DNA of 18,900 nt from CALLCD01 sp039817885 (GCA_039817885.1 JBCBUY010000056.1:1-18900), one strand, 5' to 3'. Shown: positions 1-8,647, numbered from the stretch's first letter. Made by a program: numbers and translations. Notes: a model not told the origin generated them from the sequence alone.

Positions 1-507
1 TTGGCGGAGGTCATAAAGCCGCCGGGCGAGGCGTTTCGCGTGGGCTTCGGGCGCATCAAGCACGCGTTGAAGCGCGACGATCCGCCGGGAAAACCGGCGC
101 ACAGCGATATAGACTGGCACCCGGGTCCGCTGAAACCCTGAGAAATCCGGCCGTTCGGAAAAATCCATCAGCGGCGGCAGGAGGGAGAGGCTGACCCGGC
201 GCGTTTTCGGGAATACAGCTTGCTCAATATTTTCATATGTTTCAGAGGCTTGTGATCCTGCATCCTGTTCTTGGACTTTGGATACGTTGCATCCCTCGCT
301 GGGTGCGACGTCCAGCTTCAGGGCGATGAGCATGATCAGCCGGCGGACAAGATTTTCCAGCGCTTTCAGCTTTGTTCCGGCCCGGCGGAGGCGCCATTTG
401 GCGGGGGTTCGCTCGGCCAGATGCACGCCCGTCCAGCCGATCAGGCCGATGACCGCAAGGCCGATCTGCTCGATCGCAAGGGGAAACAGGGCGTTATCGG
501 TGCGCAT
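1..507 (-). CDS. Unknown membrane-associated protein, N-terminal 169 residues (C-terminus off left edge)
   Basis: Reading the minus strand from an ATG at 507-505 gives 169 uninterrupted codons to the window edge, so the gene is partial and its stop is not visible. I do not recognise the family. The N-terminus (about residues 7-28) is hydrophobic with small residues and could be a membrane anchor. It is followed by a strongly basic stretch (KWRLRRAGTKLKALENLVRR), a second short hydrophobic patch (LIMLIALKL, residues 57-65), a variable acidic/polar linker and another Arg-rich region. It lies 106 bases downstream of hisB on the same strand, so co-transcription is possible but the gap is large. 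The ribosome binding site is weak and the start uncertain. The long open frame and GC-rich third positions support coding. Confidence 0.55.
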   Translation of the reverse strand, partial: MRTDNALFPLAIEQIGLAVIGLIGWTGVHLAERTPAKWRLRRAGTKLKALENLVRRLIMLIALKLDVAPSEGCNVSKVQEQDAGSQASETYENIEQAVFPKTRRVSLSLLPPLMDFSERPDFSGFQRTRVPVYIAVRRFSRRIVALQRVLDAPEAHAKRLARRLYDLRQ

Positions 508-613
508 GACCGGGAGTATGCGGCAGGCGCGAGATCGGTCGGATAGATTTTGTTTTCCCGAAACGCTTGCGCGTTCTACCGAACCTGCAATCCTCGTCAG
601 CTGACCGGTTTCG

Positions 614-1210
614 CTAGAGGGCACCCTTTGTTGACGCTGGTGCCCCGGCGAGACGGGGATCCACGGTCACTGCCATGCGAAGAGCGCGGGCAAGGGCTTT
701 GAAACAGCTTTCCGCGATATGGTGAGAATTGTCGCCGTAGAGATTTTCGAGGTGCAGACACATGCCGCCGCGCGTGGCGAAAGCTTGAAAGAACTCCTTG
801 AAAAGCTCTGTGTCCATGTCACCAATTTTGTCTCGGGTGAACACCACTTTCCAGATGAAATAGGGGCGATTGCAGAGGTCGAGGGCTGCGCGGCTCAGGG
901 TTTCGTCCATCGGCAAATAGGCGTGTCCATAGCGCGTGATGCCGCCGAAATCGCCAAGCGCTTTGATGAGGGCTTCGCCGATAACAATGCCCGTATCCTC
1001 CACCGTATGATGCATATCGATGTGGAGATCGCCCTTGGTTCGGACATGAAGATCAATGCTCGAATGTTTGGAGAAACTTTCCAGCATGTGATCAAAGAAC
1101 CCGATGCCGGTCTCAATATCGCTCGCCCCCGTCCCATCGAGGTCGAGGGTGACTGTGATGTCGGTTTCCTTGGTTTTGCGGGAGACTTTCGCTGTGCGGT
1201 GTTCGGTCAT
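614..1210 (-). CDS. hisB: Imidazoleglycerol-phosphate dehydratase
   Basis: This is the monofunctional HisB, 198 aa and normal length for the family. It dehydrates imidazole glycerol phosphate to imidazole acetol phosphate in cytoplasmic histidine biosynthesis. The hallmark metal-ligand motifs are all present: GFFDHML near residue 37, DMHHTVEDT near residue 65 and DNSHHIAES near residue 160, the two His-His pairs being the Mn2+ ligands. The gene is not seen with hisH/hisA/hisF here, because the genes that would follow it lie beyond the left edge. An upstream out-of-frame ATG (ATGACAGCGCCATGA) overlaps the start region, which may lower initiation slightly. It diverges from the GGDEF/EAL gene across a 121-bp gap. 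Identification is secure. Confidence 0.97.
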   Translation of the reverse strand: MTEHRTAKVSRKTKETDITVTLDLDGTGASDIETGIGFFDHMLESFSKHSSIDLHVRTKGDLHIDMHHTVEDTGIVIGEALIKALGDFGGITRYGHAYLPMDETLSRAALDLCNRPYFIWKVVFTRDKIGDMDTELFKEFFQAFATRGGMCLHLENLYGDNSHHIAESCFKALARALRMAVTVDPRLAGAPASTKGAL

Positions 1211-1331
1211 GGCGCTGTCATTTTATTGAAATGGTGACTGTCTGAACTCTCTTTATTCACAGAATTCTAAACACTTCTACCTAAGCCTGTAGCCCTGATG
1301 AGACGAAAACTCTTAGCTGGGCTGGTGATCT

Positions 1332-3047
1332 GTGACCTCTGATTCAACTTCAGACATGCGATCGGTTTCAGAACGTTTGCCGTATTTTGCCTCGCGCATG
1401 CCGCGATTGGTGGCGGCTACGTGTCTGGTGTTCTGGGGGATTGCGACCGTCGTGATCGCCTATTCTACAGAACAGCTGACCGACCATGGGATGAGTATCC
1501 TTATCGTGTTTGGATGTCTGTCGACGGTTGCCGCAATCTGTCTGGCTGGACGCATGGGAATCGCGCTGCGCCGTGACTTTTCCGAACTTGAAGCGATGGT
1601 CAGCGAAGATGTCAAAGCTGCGGACGTGAATGCGCAATATGCTGAAATTGAACGAATTGCGGAACGGGTAAGGGTGCGGCGGCGAGGGTTTCGAGACGAG
1701 ATTGAAGTCTTGCAAAGGGCCGCGTTTCGCGACCAAGCGACAGGATTACCGAACGCGCTCAGCTTACGCTCCGCGATGCGGAAGGCATTGCAGACCGCGT
1801 CACGCACCGCGCCCGTGGCGTTTTTCAATGTCCGCTTCGATGGCTTGGCGCGGGCTGGGGACTCCCTTGGGGCAACCGGCAGCCGCGCCTTATTGGCGGA
1901 AGTGTCTGCTCGCATGTCTATGCTTCTGGCGACGCTGGAGGCGGATGAGACCCTCGGCGTAAATGGCGCTTTTCTGGCTGCCATAGGGACGGGCGAGTTT
2001 GGGGTGTTGCTGCCGTCCGGTTGCGATCGAGAAAAAGCGTCCAAAATCGCCAGGGATTTACGGCTTCTATTTGTACAGCCCTTCGATGTTGAGGGGCGCA
2101 CGATCAAGGCCGATGTGTCGGGTGGTATTGCGATTGCCCCGGACGATGGCGACATGCCCGAAGCCATATTGAAAAATGCTGGTATGGCGCTTGATGAGAT
2201 ACGCCGCGCTGGCAAGTCTGGGTTCCAGTTCTTTACGCCCCGATTGGAGAGACTGGCGGTTGGTCGCCAACGGTTCGAACAGGAGCTGCGCGAAGCTGTT
2301 GCCGAGGAGGCGTTTCGGCCCGTGTTCCAACCGAAGATCTGCTTTCAGACCGGGCAGATTATTGGTGTGGAGGCCTTGGCCAGATGGTATCGCGGCGAAG
2401 GCCGTATGATCTCCCCTGGTACGTTTATTCCGCTTGCTGAGGAACTGGGGCTTGTTGAGGAGATTGGGTTTCAGATTTTGCGGCAATCTTGCATGGCGGC
2501 TGCGCGCTGGATGAAAGATGGCTATCCGGTTGCTGTCGCGGTGAACGTCGCCCCGACCCAGTTCCAACAAAAGGACTTCATCAATCAGGTTGTCGATGCG
2601 CTCAGGTTCGCTGGCTTGCCCCCGCGCTATTTGGAGCTGGAGATCACCGAGACGATGGCGGTGTCTGATCCGCAGCGGGTCATTGATGTGATGCAGCCGC
2701 TTCGGGCGATGGGGATCAAACTTGCCATCGACGATTTTGGAACAGGGCACGCGAATTTGTCGCTGCTGACGCAGCTGCCTTTCGATATCTTCAAGATCGA
2801 TCGGCAATTCGTCTCGGACCTGGAAAAGGATGCCCAGTCGCCAGCCATTGTGGAAATGATTTTGGCCATGGCGGAAACCCTCGGGCTGCAAACGGTCGCT
2901 GAAGGGGTTGAGACGGAAAACCAGGCGGCGTTCTTGAGACGCCGTGGGTGCACGCTTGGACAGGGTTTTTTGTTCAGCCGCGGTGTGCCAGAGGATGAGC
3001 TCCGCATCCTGATGCACGATTGGAAGCGTCTCGACGCAACGGGGTAA
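1332..3047 (+). CDS. Membrane GGDEF/EAL protein, probable c-di-GMP phosphodiesterase with degenerate GGDEF domain
   Basis: A 571-aa protein starting at GTG 1332 (ATG 1356 is an alternative; neither has a strong ribosome binding site). Two hydrophobic helices (about residues 24-44 and 53-73) anchor it in the inner membrane, followed by a charged, probably helical linker (80-130). The GGDEF domain (about 130-300) is degenerate: the signature reads GTGEF at 219-223, so the metal-binding Asp is replaced by Gly. The EAL domain (about 310-565) keeps the expected residues: EAL 347-349, VNVAPTQF 404-411, ELEITE 435-440, DDFGTG 467-472, the Lys in FKIDRQF and AEGVE 523-527. From family knowledge this predicts c-di-GMP hydrolysis rather than synthesis; the GGDEF half may be regulatory. 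It has no periplasmic sensor domain of any size. It is transcribed alone, with a convergent tRNA gene immediately downstream. Confidence 0.92.
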   Translation: MTSDSTSDMRSVSERLPYFASRMPRLVAATCLVFWGIATVVIAYSTEQLTDHGMSILIVFGCLSTVAAICLAGRMGIALRRDFSELEAMVSEDVKAADVNAQYAEIERIAERVRVRRRGFRDEIEVLQRAAFRDQATGLPNALSLRSAMRKALQTASRTAPVAFFNVRFDGLARAGDSLGATGSRALLAEVSARMSMLLATLEADETLGVNGAFLAAIGTGEFGVLLPSGCDREKASKIARDLRLLFVQPFDVEGRTIKADVSGGIAIAPDDGDMPEAILKNAGMALDEIRRAGKSGFQFFTPRLERLAVGRQRFEQELREAVAEEAFRPVFQPKICFQTGQIIGVEALARWYRGEGRMISPGTFIPLAEELGLVEEIGFQILRQSCMAAARWMKDGYPVAVAVNVAPTQFQQKDFINQVVDALRFAGLPPRYLELEITETMAVSDPQRVIDVMQPLRAMGIKLAIDDFGTGHANLSLLTQLPFDIFKIDRQFVSDLEKDAQSPAIVEMILAMAETLGLQTVAEGVETENQAAFLRRRGCTLGQGFLFSRGVPEDELRILMHDWKRLDATG

Positions 3048-3058
3048 TCTGCAATAAA

Positions 3059-3135
3059 TGGCGTCTCCGGCAGGATTCCAACCTGCGACCTACCGCTTAG
3101 GAGGCGGTTGCTCTATGCAGCTGAGCTACGGAGAC
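3059..3135 (-). tRNA. tRNA-Arg (anticodon CCT)
   Basis: The minus strand folds into a complete cloverleaf. The acceptor GTCTCCG pairs with CGGAGAC. A D arm has stem GCTC/GAGC. The anticodon stem ACCGC/GCGGT closes loop CTCCTAA with anticodon CCT, decoding AGG. The T stem GCAGG/CCTGC closes loop TTGGAAT. The discriminator base is G and the 3' CCA is encoded (3059-3061). The T loop carries G where TTCGAAT is usual. No integrase gene or att duplication is visible beside it. Confidence 0.96.
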
Positions 3136-3148
3136 GCGAACGCGCGCT

Positions 3149-3176
3149 AACATAGCTCTCTCATGTGTTTGCGCAA
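3149..3176 (-). promoter_or_regulatory. Predicted sigma-70-type promoter of tRNA-Arg(CCT)
   Basis: On the minus strand a -35-like TTGCGC (3176-3171) and a -10-like TATGTT (3154-3149) are separated by 16 bases. The -10 ends 13 bases before the mature tRNA 5' end, with a very GC-rich discriminator (AGCGCGCG), as is common at stable-RNA promoters under stringent control. This is pattern-based inference. Confidence 0.5.
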
Positions 3177-3238
3177 TGCACGGTGCCGGCGTGTATTTTG
3201 GGTTTTACGATACGGGGAGTAGGGTCTCTCGCATTGTG

Positions 3239-4018
3239 ATGGGCCGCTTGAATCCTCCGTATCAGCGTCTTCGTGTGATGCTTGTCAGTTGTTTCATTCT
3301 GTTCGGGTGTGGGCCTGTAGATGGGCTTTATGGATTGCCGGAAGGGGAAACCGGCCGGGTGGTGCGGGTGATCGATGGCGATGCGCTGGTTCTTGATACA
3401 GGGCTAAGTGTGCGGCTAGCTGGTGTGGAAGCCCCTGCGCCGGAGCGTCGCGACCGACCTGGCGAGCCTTTCTCCGTTGAAGCTTCACGGATGTTGGAGG
3501 ATCTCGCGCTTGGGCGGCGTGTGACACTCTATTATCCCGGGCTGACGCGAGATCGGTATGATCGGGCGCTTGCCTATGCCGTGACGGCCGACAATTTGGG
3601 GCCGCAGATCTGGCTCAATGAGGAGATGGTCCGTCGCGGCGGTGCGCGCGTGCGGGTCTATCCTGATACGGCAGCGCAAGCAGAGCGCCTTCTCGACGCT
3701 GAACAGCTTGCCCGCATCGAAGCGGTTGGGCTGTGGGGAGACGCGCAATACCGTATTTTGCCGGCCTCTGCCGTGGCGCGTGATGATCGGGGGTTTCGGA
3801 TCGTGCGGGCAGGGGGCCTTCGGCGGACCATTGCCGATGATGGCGCGCGTTACTCCTGTGCACTTGTAACTGATGACAGTGCTTTCTTTATTGATGTCGG
3901 GCCTGCGGCGGCGGAGATTTGCGCTGCGCCACCGCAACAGGCCTTGGTTCGAGGATATGTGCGTGGGGGCCGAATGGAGCTGACCCATGGCTTGAATATG
4001 GAGCCGCTCAGCCCGTAG
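3239..4018 (+). CDS. Staphylococcal-nuclease-fold (TNase-like) lipoprotein with altered active site
   Basis: About 259 aa from ATG 3239. A longer frame begins at ATG 3176, but that start overlaps the tRNA promoter and would put a long polar segment before the signal sequence. The N-terminus is basic then hydrophobic and ends in a lipobox (LFGC, Cys24), predicting a lipoprotein. Residues 40-150 match the SNase domain: VIDGD (Asp46, Asp48) for calcium, VRLAGVEAP with Arg59 equivalent to SNase Arg35, and DRYDRALAY with Arg109 equivalent to Arg87. However, the catalytic Glu43 position holds Ala67 (EAPAPE instead of DTPE) and Asp40 is Glu64. Nuclease activity is therefore doubtful. The C-terminal ~100 residues match no family I recognise. 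The 3' end overlaps the convergent holA by 11 bases. Confidence 0.82.
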   Translation: MGRLNPPYQRLRVMLVSCFILFGCGPVDGLYGLPEGETGRVVRVIDGDALVLDTGLSVRLAGVEAPAPERRDRPGEPFSVEASRMLEDLALGRRVTLYYPGLTRDRYDRALAYAVTADNLGPQIWLNEEMVRRGGARVRVYPDTAAQAERLLDAEQLARIEAVGLWGDAQYRILPASAVARDDRGFRIVRAGGLRRTIADDGARYSCALVTDDSAFFIDVGPAAAEICAAPPQQALVRGYVRGGRMELTHGLNMEPLSP

Positions 4019-5048
4019 GTTTCGCCGCCGCTGCCGCACGGGACAAATCCAGCAGCAATTGTCGAATGAGTGCATCGCCGAGCGGCCCGGCTGTTTTGAT
4101 GGTCGCCTCTGCGTCGTAGATACGCTCTAGGGTTCGGCTGAGGCGCTTTGGTGACCAGATAGACATAAGTGTCCGGAACGCTGGCCAATCCGATTTGAAG
4201 ACGGGGGGGCGGAGTTTCATGCCAATATCCCCGCCGCTTCCGGCCAGTTGGTGGGCTTGTAGCAGGCGGGCAGCTTCCCGTTGGAGCGCCCGCAGAATGG
4301 AGATGGGCGAGGTGCCGGCGATGGTCAGGCGATCAAGGCCCGCAGCTGCTTCGGCGTTCTCACCCTTCAGTGTTGATCGTACAAGATCGGTGAGGGCGTG
4401 ATCGATGTCGGTTGTCGAGAGACTGCGGATATCCGTTGTGTTCAGCGGTCGATCAAGATTCTGTCCGTAAAGAGAGAGTTTCTCGATTTCCTGATTTGCG
4501 AGGCCGCGATGACCTGGAAGATCGGTAGTGAAGAGTGCCAGGGCATCAGCGTCTATTTCTATTCCGCTTTCGGATAGTTTCTGGCGCACCAGATTGCCCA
4601 TATTTTCCGATGTGTCTGCATAGAGATGAAGGGCGGCGGCGTGTTTTGCACTCTCAATGGTGCTGCGAAGCTTGGATCTTTTAGCCAATGCCCCTGCGGT
4701 GATGATCAAAGGTGCATCGAACCGTTGTGGATCTGCTTCACCAAGGGCGACGGCTTCCAGAATCAGACTGGATGCTTTTTCGCTTGTTGTCCGAACACGG
4801 ATGATCCGTTTTGCGCCGAGAAGAGATCGCGCTTCCAAAGCGTCAAACAGGACGGGCGGGTCCTTTTTGACCTCATCTTCGTCGAGTGTGATGAATTCGG
4901 TTTCCGGCGCTTTGCCGGCGAGGGCTGTTCTCAAGGCAAGGGCGTTGTCCATCACCACGCCTTCATCGTCTCCGAAGACGAGAAAGGCCCAAATGTCCGG
5001 CTTGGGTGATGCGCAGAACCGGACGGCTTGAGGCCCGGCAAGTCTCAT
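4008..5048 (-). CDS. holA: DNA polymerase III subunit delta
   Basis: A 346-aa protein matching HolA, the clamp-loader subunit that opens the beta clamp. The N-terminal part (FLVFGDDEGVV, then a D/E-rich stretch and LLGAKRIIRV) follows the delta nucleotide-binding-fold pattern, lacking a working Walker A as expected for this subunit. The middle holds the conserved run GHRGLANQEIEKLSLY (about 205-220). The C-terminal helical domain includes ISILRALQREAARL. Length is normal. It is the last gene of the DUF3576-leuS-lptE-holA operon; its ATG overlaps the lptE stop (ATGA), indicating translational coupling. The order lptE-holA after leuS is common in alphaproteobacteria. Confidence 0.93.
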   Translation of the reverse strand: MRLAGPQAVRFCASPKPDIWAFLVFGDDEGVVMDNALALRTALAGKAPETEFITLDEDEVKKDPPVLFDALEARSLLGAKRIIRVRTTSEKASSLILEAVALGEADPQRFDAPLIITAGALAKRSKLRSTIESAKHAAALHLYADTSENMGNLVRQKLSESGIEIDADALALFTTDLPGHRGLANQEIEKLSLYGQNLDRPLNTTDIRSLSTTDIDHALTDLVRSTLKGENAEAAAGLDRLTIAGTSPISILRALQREAARLLQAHQLAGSGGDIGMKLRPPVFKSDWPAFRTLMSIWSPKRLSRTLERIYDAEATIKTAGPLGDALIRQLLLDLSRAAAAAKPTG

Positions 5049-5515
5049 TGTTCAGCGAGGAGTTGCAGGCGAAGATCTTCGGCGATCAGGCGCGCGAGTT
5101 GGATCACCGCCCGCTCGGTTGCGTCGGTTTGGGAGGCGATGTCTGCGAAGGCACCGATGGGTACGTTGAAGCTTGTTTCGGACCGAACCCGACCAGAAAT
5201 GGCATCATCTCCGGTGTCGAGCACGTATCTGCCGACGGCAACAACATCAGTTCTGGCGGCGGCCTCGTCTGGGCGAATGGCAAGACGTTGCAGGCGATCA
5301 TCCAAGGTCACGGTCAACGTGGCGTCCTCTATGCCTGGCAGGCCAGAGGCGAGCTCGGCGAGCAGCGCCTTTCGGAGGGAATGCCCTGCGCGGCCATCTA
5401 TTTCCGGAATATAGATGTTGCCACCGGAGAGTGACTGGCTTGACGGGCTGTGTACGGGCTGAAATCCGCAAGCGGCCATGACGGCGAGGGCGAGAAGAAC
5501 AAATGCGTGTTTCAT
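5045..5515 (-). CDS. lptE: LPS-assembly lipoprotein LptE
   Basis: A 156-aa lipoprotein. The signal sequence MKHAFVLLALAVMAAC ends in a lipobox (MAAC) with the lipidated Cys at 16, followed by GFQPVHS; a GF(Q/R)P motif right after the Cys is typical of LptE. LptE plugs the LptD barrel in the outer membrane and delivers lipopolysaccharide to the cell surface. The body has alternating strand patterns such as LTVTLDDRLQRLAIRPDE and a C-terminal amphipathic helix (RAVIQLARLIAEDLRLQLLAEQ region), consistent with the family. It overlaps leuS upstream and holA downstream by four bases each (ATGA), so it is translationally coupled to both. Confidence 0.93.
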   Translation of the reverse strand: MKHAFVLLALAVMAACGFQPVHSPSSQSLSGGNIYIPEIDGRAGHSLRKALLAELASGLPGIEDATLTVTLDDRLQRLAIRPDEAAARTDVVAVGRYVLDTGDDAISGRVRSETSFNVPIGAFADIASQTDATERAVIQLARLIAEDLRLQLLAEQ

Positions 5516-8085
5516 GCCACAACGATATTCACGATGCGGCCAGGAACGACAATCACTTTCTTCACGGACTTGCCGTCAAGCTGGCTCTGCACCGCTGGGT
5601 CGGCCATGGCCATCGCTTCCACATCTGGCTTTGGCGCATCTGGTGCGACTTTTATTTCGCTGCGGCGTTTGCCGTTCACCTGGATGGGCAGGGTGATCAG
5701 ATCCTCAATGAGGAGGGCAGGGTCGGTCGTCGGCCACTGAGCGGTGGAGACGAGGCCGGTTTGGCCTATGCGCTGCCAGCAGCTTTCCGCGAGATGCGGC
5801 ATGAAGGGGGTCAAGCAGACGGCCAGCATTGCGAGCCCCTCGTGACGGGCATGGACGAGGTCGTCGCCGCCGGACTCGGCCTTTTTCAGGCGATTGACCC
5901 ATTCATAGATTGTGGCCACGGCAGAGTTGAACCGAAACTCGTCGATCGCCTTTTCGATGGCGGCGAGGGATTTGTGGCTCGTGCGGCGAAGATCCGTAGC
6001 TGCCTCACTATCGCTTGTCTCCGTCGTTTCGGCTCCCTCGGGGAGGGCGTCGAACAGGGCCCAAGCGCGCTGGACGAAACGGGCAGCCCCTTCTGCCCCT
6101 GCCTGGGTCCATTCGACATCGCGTTCGGGTGGGGAGTCGGACAGAACGAACCAGCGGGCCACATCGGCACCAAATTGTTCAATAATGGCGGTCGGGTCGA
6201 CGGTGTTCCGCTTCGACTTGGACATCTTCTCTATGGCACCGCGGCTAACTGGTTCACCCGTTGCGGCCTCGATAAGCGACCCGTCACGTTCTTCCAGCTC
6301 GTCTGGGGCCACCCAACGGCCATCGGAGGATTTGTAGGTTTCGTGGGTGATCATGCCTTGTGTGAAGAGGCCGGCAAAGGGTTCGCCGGACGGCAGATCC
6401 AGAAGCCCGCAATCTCGCATGCCGCGCATGAAAAAACGGGAGTAGAGCAAGTGTAGAATGGCATGCTCAATGCCGCCGACATATTGGTCGACCGGCAGCC
6501 AATAGGCGGCCTCGGACATATCATTGTGTTCACCGGCAGCGAAGCGGGCGAAATACCAGGAACTGTCAACGAACGTGTCGAGGGTGTCGGTCTCACGTAT
6601 AGCATCATCCCCGCATATTGGGCATTTGACGTGTTTCCAGGTGGGGTGACGGTCCAGGGGGTTACCTGGGACGTCGAAGGAGACATCATCGGGGAGTACG
6701 ACCGGCAGGTCCGCCTCGGGCACTGGGACGATGCCGCAGGTTTCACACTTAATGATGGGGATCGGGCAGCCCCAGTAGCGCTGGCGGGAGACCCCCCAAT
6801 CGCGCAGGCGATACTCGGTCGTACCGCGGCCAAGATCCATCTCTTCGACGCGGGCAATGGCGGCCAGGATCGCGGCATCCTTCTGCAAATTGTCGAGGAA
6901 GTCCGAATTATAGATCCTGCCAGGACCGGTATAGGCTTCATTCTCGATCGCGTAATGATGTTTGCTTTCGCCTTCTGGCAGGACAACAGGCGTGACCGAC
7001 AGGTCGTATTTTCGGGCGAAATCGAGATCGCGCTGGTCGTGGGCCGGGCAGCCGAATATGGCTCCGGTTCCGTATCCCATGAGCACGAAATTTGCGATCC
7101 AGACAGGAAGGGTTCGATCTTCGAAGGGATGCCTGACACGAAGTCCCGTATCGAAACCCAGCTTCTCTGCGGTCTCAATGGCTTCCTCTGTTGTGCCGAT
7201 CTTGGCGCATTCGGCGCGGAATGTGTCAATTTCGGCAGCGGTTTCGGCCAGTTCGAGGGTCAGTGGGTGGTCAGGTGATAGGGCAATGAAACTCGCGCCG
7301 AACAATGTGTCCGGGCGGGTTGTGAAGATCTCGATGCCATATTCATGGCTTTTCGGCGCGTCGCCGTCGAACTCAAACCGCATTTGCAGGCCTTCGGAGC
7401 GGCCAATCCAGTTCTCTTGCATCAAGCGAACTTTTTCCGGCCAGCGGTCGAGGGTCTTCAGATCGTCGAGCAGGCTTTCGGCATAGTCTGTGATGCGGAA
7501 GAACCATTGGGTCAGTTCGCGCTGCTCAACGTCTGCGCCAGAGCGCCAGCCCTTACCATCGATGACCTGCTCATTGGCGAGGACGGTCATATCGACAGGG
7601 TCCCAGTTGACCTTGGCCGATTTGCGGTAGGCGAGGCCCTCTTCCAGGAATTTCAGGAAGAGGCGCTGTTGCAGCCCGTAATAGTCTGCATTGCAGGTGG
7701 CGAGCTCGCGGGACCAATCGATGGATAGGCCGAGCTGTTTCAGCTGACCCCGCATGTGATCGATATTACCATAGGTCCATTCGCCGGGATGGGTGCCCCG
7801 TTCCATCGCAGCGTTTTCTGCGGGCATGCCGAAAGCGTCCCATCCCATGGGGTGGAGGACGTTGTGGCCTTTTGCTTTTTTGTAGCGCGCAACAACGTCA
7901 CCCATGGAGTAGTTTCTGACGTGGCCCATATGGGCTTTGCCAGATGGGTAGGGAAACATCTCAAGGATGTAAGCCTTGGGGGCACCCCCTGCTTCGGACG
8001 GGGGCAGGGCGCGGAAGATATCCTGTTCAGTCCACACCGATTGCCAGTGCGGCTCCGCCTCTTGCGGATTGTAACGCGATGTCAT
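5512..8085 (-). CDS. leuS: Leucine--tRNA ligase
   Basis: An 857-aa class I aminoacyl-tRNA synthetase charging tRNA-Leu in the cytoplasm. The HIGH-type motif is HMGH (residues 52-55) after MFPYPSGKA. The CP1 editing domain is present, with the threonine-rich TTRPDT (255-260) and GYGTGAIFGCPAHDQRD (337-353), which includes the universal editing Asp350. A zinc-ribbon-like CETC...CPICGDD lies near 447-493. The KMSKS loop is intact (620-624, followed by KRN). The C-terminal anticodon-binding helices and small C-terminal domain (NGKRRSEIKVAPDA) complete the protein. Length is normal for bacterial LeuRS, with no frameshift. It is the second gene of the operon, 28 bases after the DUF3576 lipoprotein gene, and its stop overlaps the lptE start. 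Confidence 0.98.
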   Translation of the reverse strand: MTSRYNPQEAEPHWQSVWTEQDIFRALPPSEAGGAPKAYILEMFPYPSGKAHMGHVRNYSMGDVVARYKKAKGHNVLHPMGWDAFGMPAENAAMERGTHPGEWTYGNIDHMRGQLKQLGLSIDWSRELATCNADYYGLQQRLFLKFLEEGLAYRKSAKVNWDPVDMTVLANEQVIDGKGWRSGADVEQRELTQWFFRITDYAESLLDDLKTLDRWPEKVRLMQENWIGRSEGLQMRFEFDGDAPKSHEYGIEIFTTRPDTLFGASFIALSPDHPLTLELAETAAEIDTFRAECAKIGTTEEAIETAEKLGFDTGLRVRHPFEDRTLPVWIANFVLMGYGTGAIFGCPAHDQRDLDFARKYDLSVTPVVLPEGESKHHYAIENEAYTGPGRIYNSDFLDNLQKDAAILAAIARVEEMDLGRGTTEYRLRDWGVSRQRYWGCPIPIIKCETCGIVPVPEADLPVVLPDDVSFDVPGNPLDRHPTWKHVKCPICGDDAIRETDTLDTFVDSSWYFARFAAGEHNDMSEAAYWLPVDQYVGGIEHAILHLLYSRFFMRGMRDCGLLDLPSGEPFAGLFTQGMITHETYKSSDGRWVAPDELEERDGSLIEAATGEPVSRGAIEKMSKSKRNTVDPTAIIEQFGADVARWFVLSDSPPERDVEWTQAGAEGAARFVQRAWALFDALPEGAETTETSDSEAATDLRRTSHKSLAAIEKAIDEFRFNSAVATIYEWVNRLKKAESGGDDLVHARHEGLAMLAVCLTPFMPHLAESCWQRIGQTGLVSTAQWPTTDPALLIEDLITLPIQVNGKRRSEIKVAPDAPKPDVEAMAMADPAVQSQLDGKSVKKVIVVPGRIVNIVVA

Positions 8086-8113
8086 GGGGGCAGACCCTTT
8101 TCTTTAAGCCTGT

Positions 8114-8536
8114 CTATCCGATTTCGGAGGATTTCAGAACCCGTGCGCGCTCAAGGATCTTGTTCTCGAGCTGGATCTGGGTGTCTGTGGAGACACTTGC
8201 ATCCTGCCACTGGCCATTCGCGTCGCGGGTTTGCCGGAAGACAGAGACTTTGACGCCGTCGGCGCGCAAACGCGTATCGAGGATAAAGACCGATGCCTTG
8301 ATGCGCTGGTTTGGTGTTTCTTCGAAGGCAAGCCAGTCAAAGTTGATGATCCCGCCATAGGGATCAGCATCTTCCAAAGGCAGGAATCGCAGCGTGTCTA
8401 GAGACGCGCGCCAAAGGTAGGGGTTCACCCCGCCTTCAATTTCTTCGACGATTTGCCGTGTCGAATCGCCCGATGAACAGGCTGACAGAGCCAGGGTGCT
8501 GCCGAGGAGAATCGCGGACATCAATCGCAGGGACAT
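8114..8536 (-). CDS. DUF3576 family lipoprotein
   Basis: A 140-aa protein from ATG 8536, chosen because GAAGG lies eight bases upstream; ATG 8566 is also in frame but lacks a good ribosome binding site. A much longer open frame extends antisense through the porin gene and is not coding. The signal sequence MSLRLMSAILLGSTLALSAC ends in the lipobox LSAC. The mature part contains NPYLWRASLDTLRFLPLEDADPYGGII and DWLAFEETPNQR, which I recognise as the DUF3576 pattern. The family is found directly upstream of leuS in many alphaproteobacteria; its function is unknown, but being co-transcribed with lptE fits an envelope role. First gene of the operon. Confidence 0.88.
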   Translation of the reverse strand: MSLRLMSAILLGSTLALSACSSGDSTRQIVEEIEGGVNPYLWRASLDTLRFLPLEDADPYGGIINFDWLAFEETPNQRIKASVFILDTRLRADGVKVSVFRQTRDANGQWQDASVSTDTQIQLENKILERARVLKSSEIG

Positions 8537-8647
8537 ATGGCAGACCTTCGCTGTTTTATTTGCCATTCTTGTGGGTGTGTATATCACGCTGAGTTTGGGG
8601 GGCCAGTGGTGTTGTGCGGCTGGAATGCGTGAAGGGAGACCGTTGGA

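Noticed and set aside
719..1237. A 172-codon plus-strand frame opposite hisB
   Set aside because: hisB motifs are unambiguous on the minus strand; the plus-strand product is a mirror frame.
2067..3017. A 316-codon minus-strand frame inside the GGDEF/EAL gene
   Set aside because: It is a mirror frame of a GC-rich gene whose plus-strand translation has full EAL motifs; the antisense product shows no family pattern.
3059..3135. tRNA-Arg gene as a phage or island integration site
   Set aside because: No integrase gene nearby and no visible duplicate of the tRNA 3' end in the window; flanking genes look like core genes.
5503..7278. Long plus-strand frames opposite leuS (5503-6456 and 6463-7278)
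   Set aside because: Antisense to a complete LeuRS with all motifs; the composition is that of a shadow frame.
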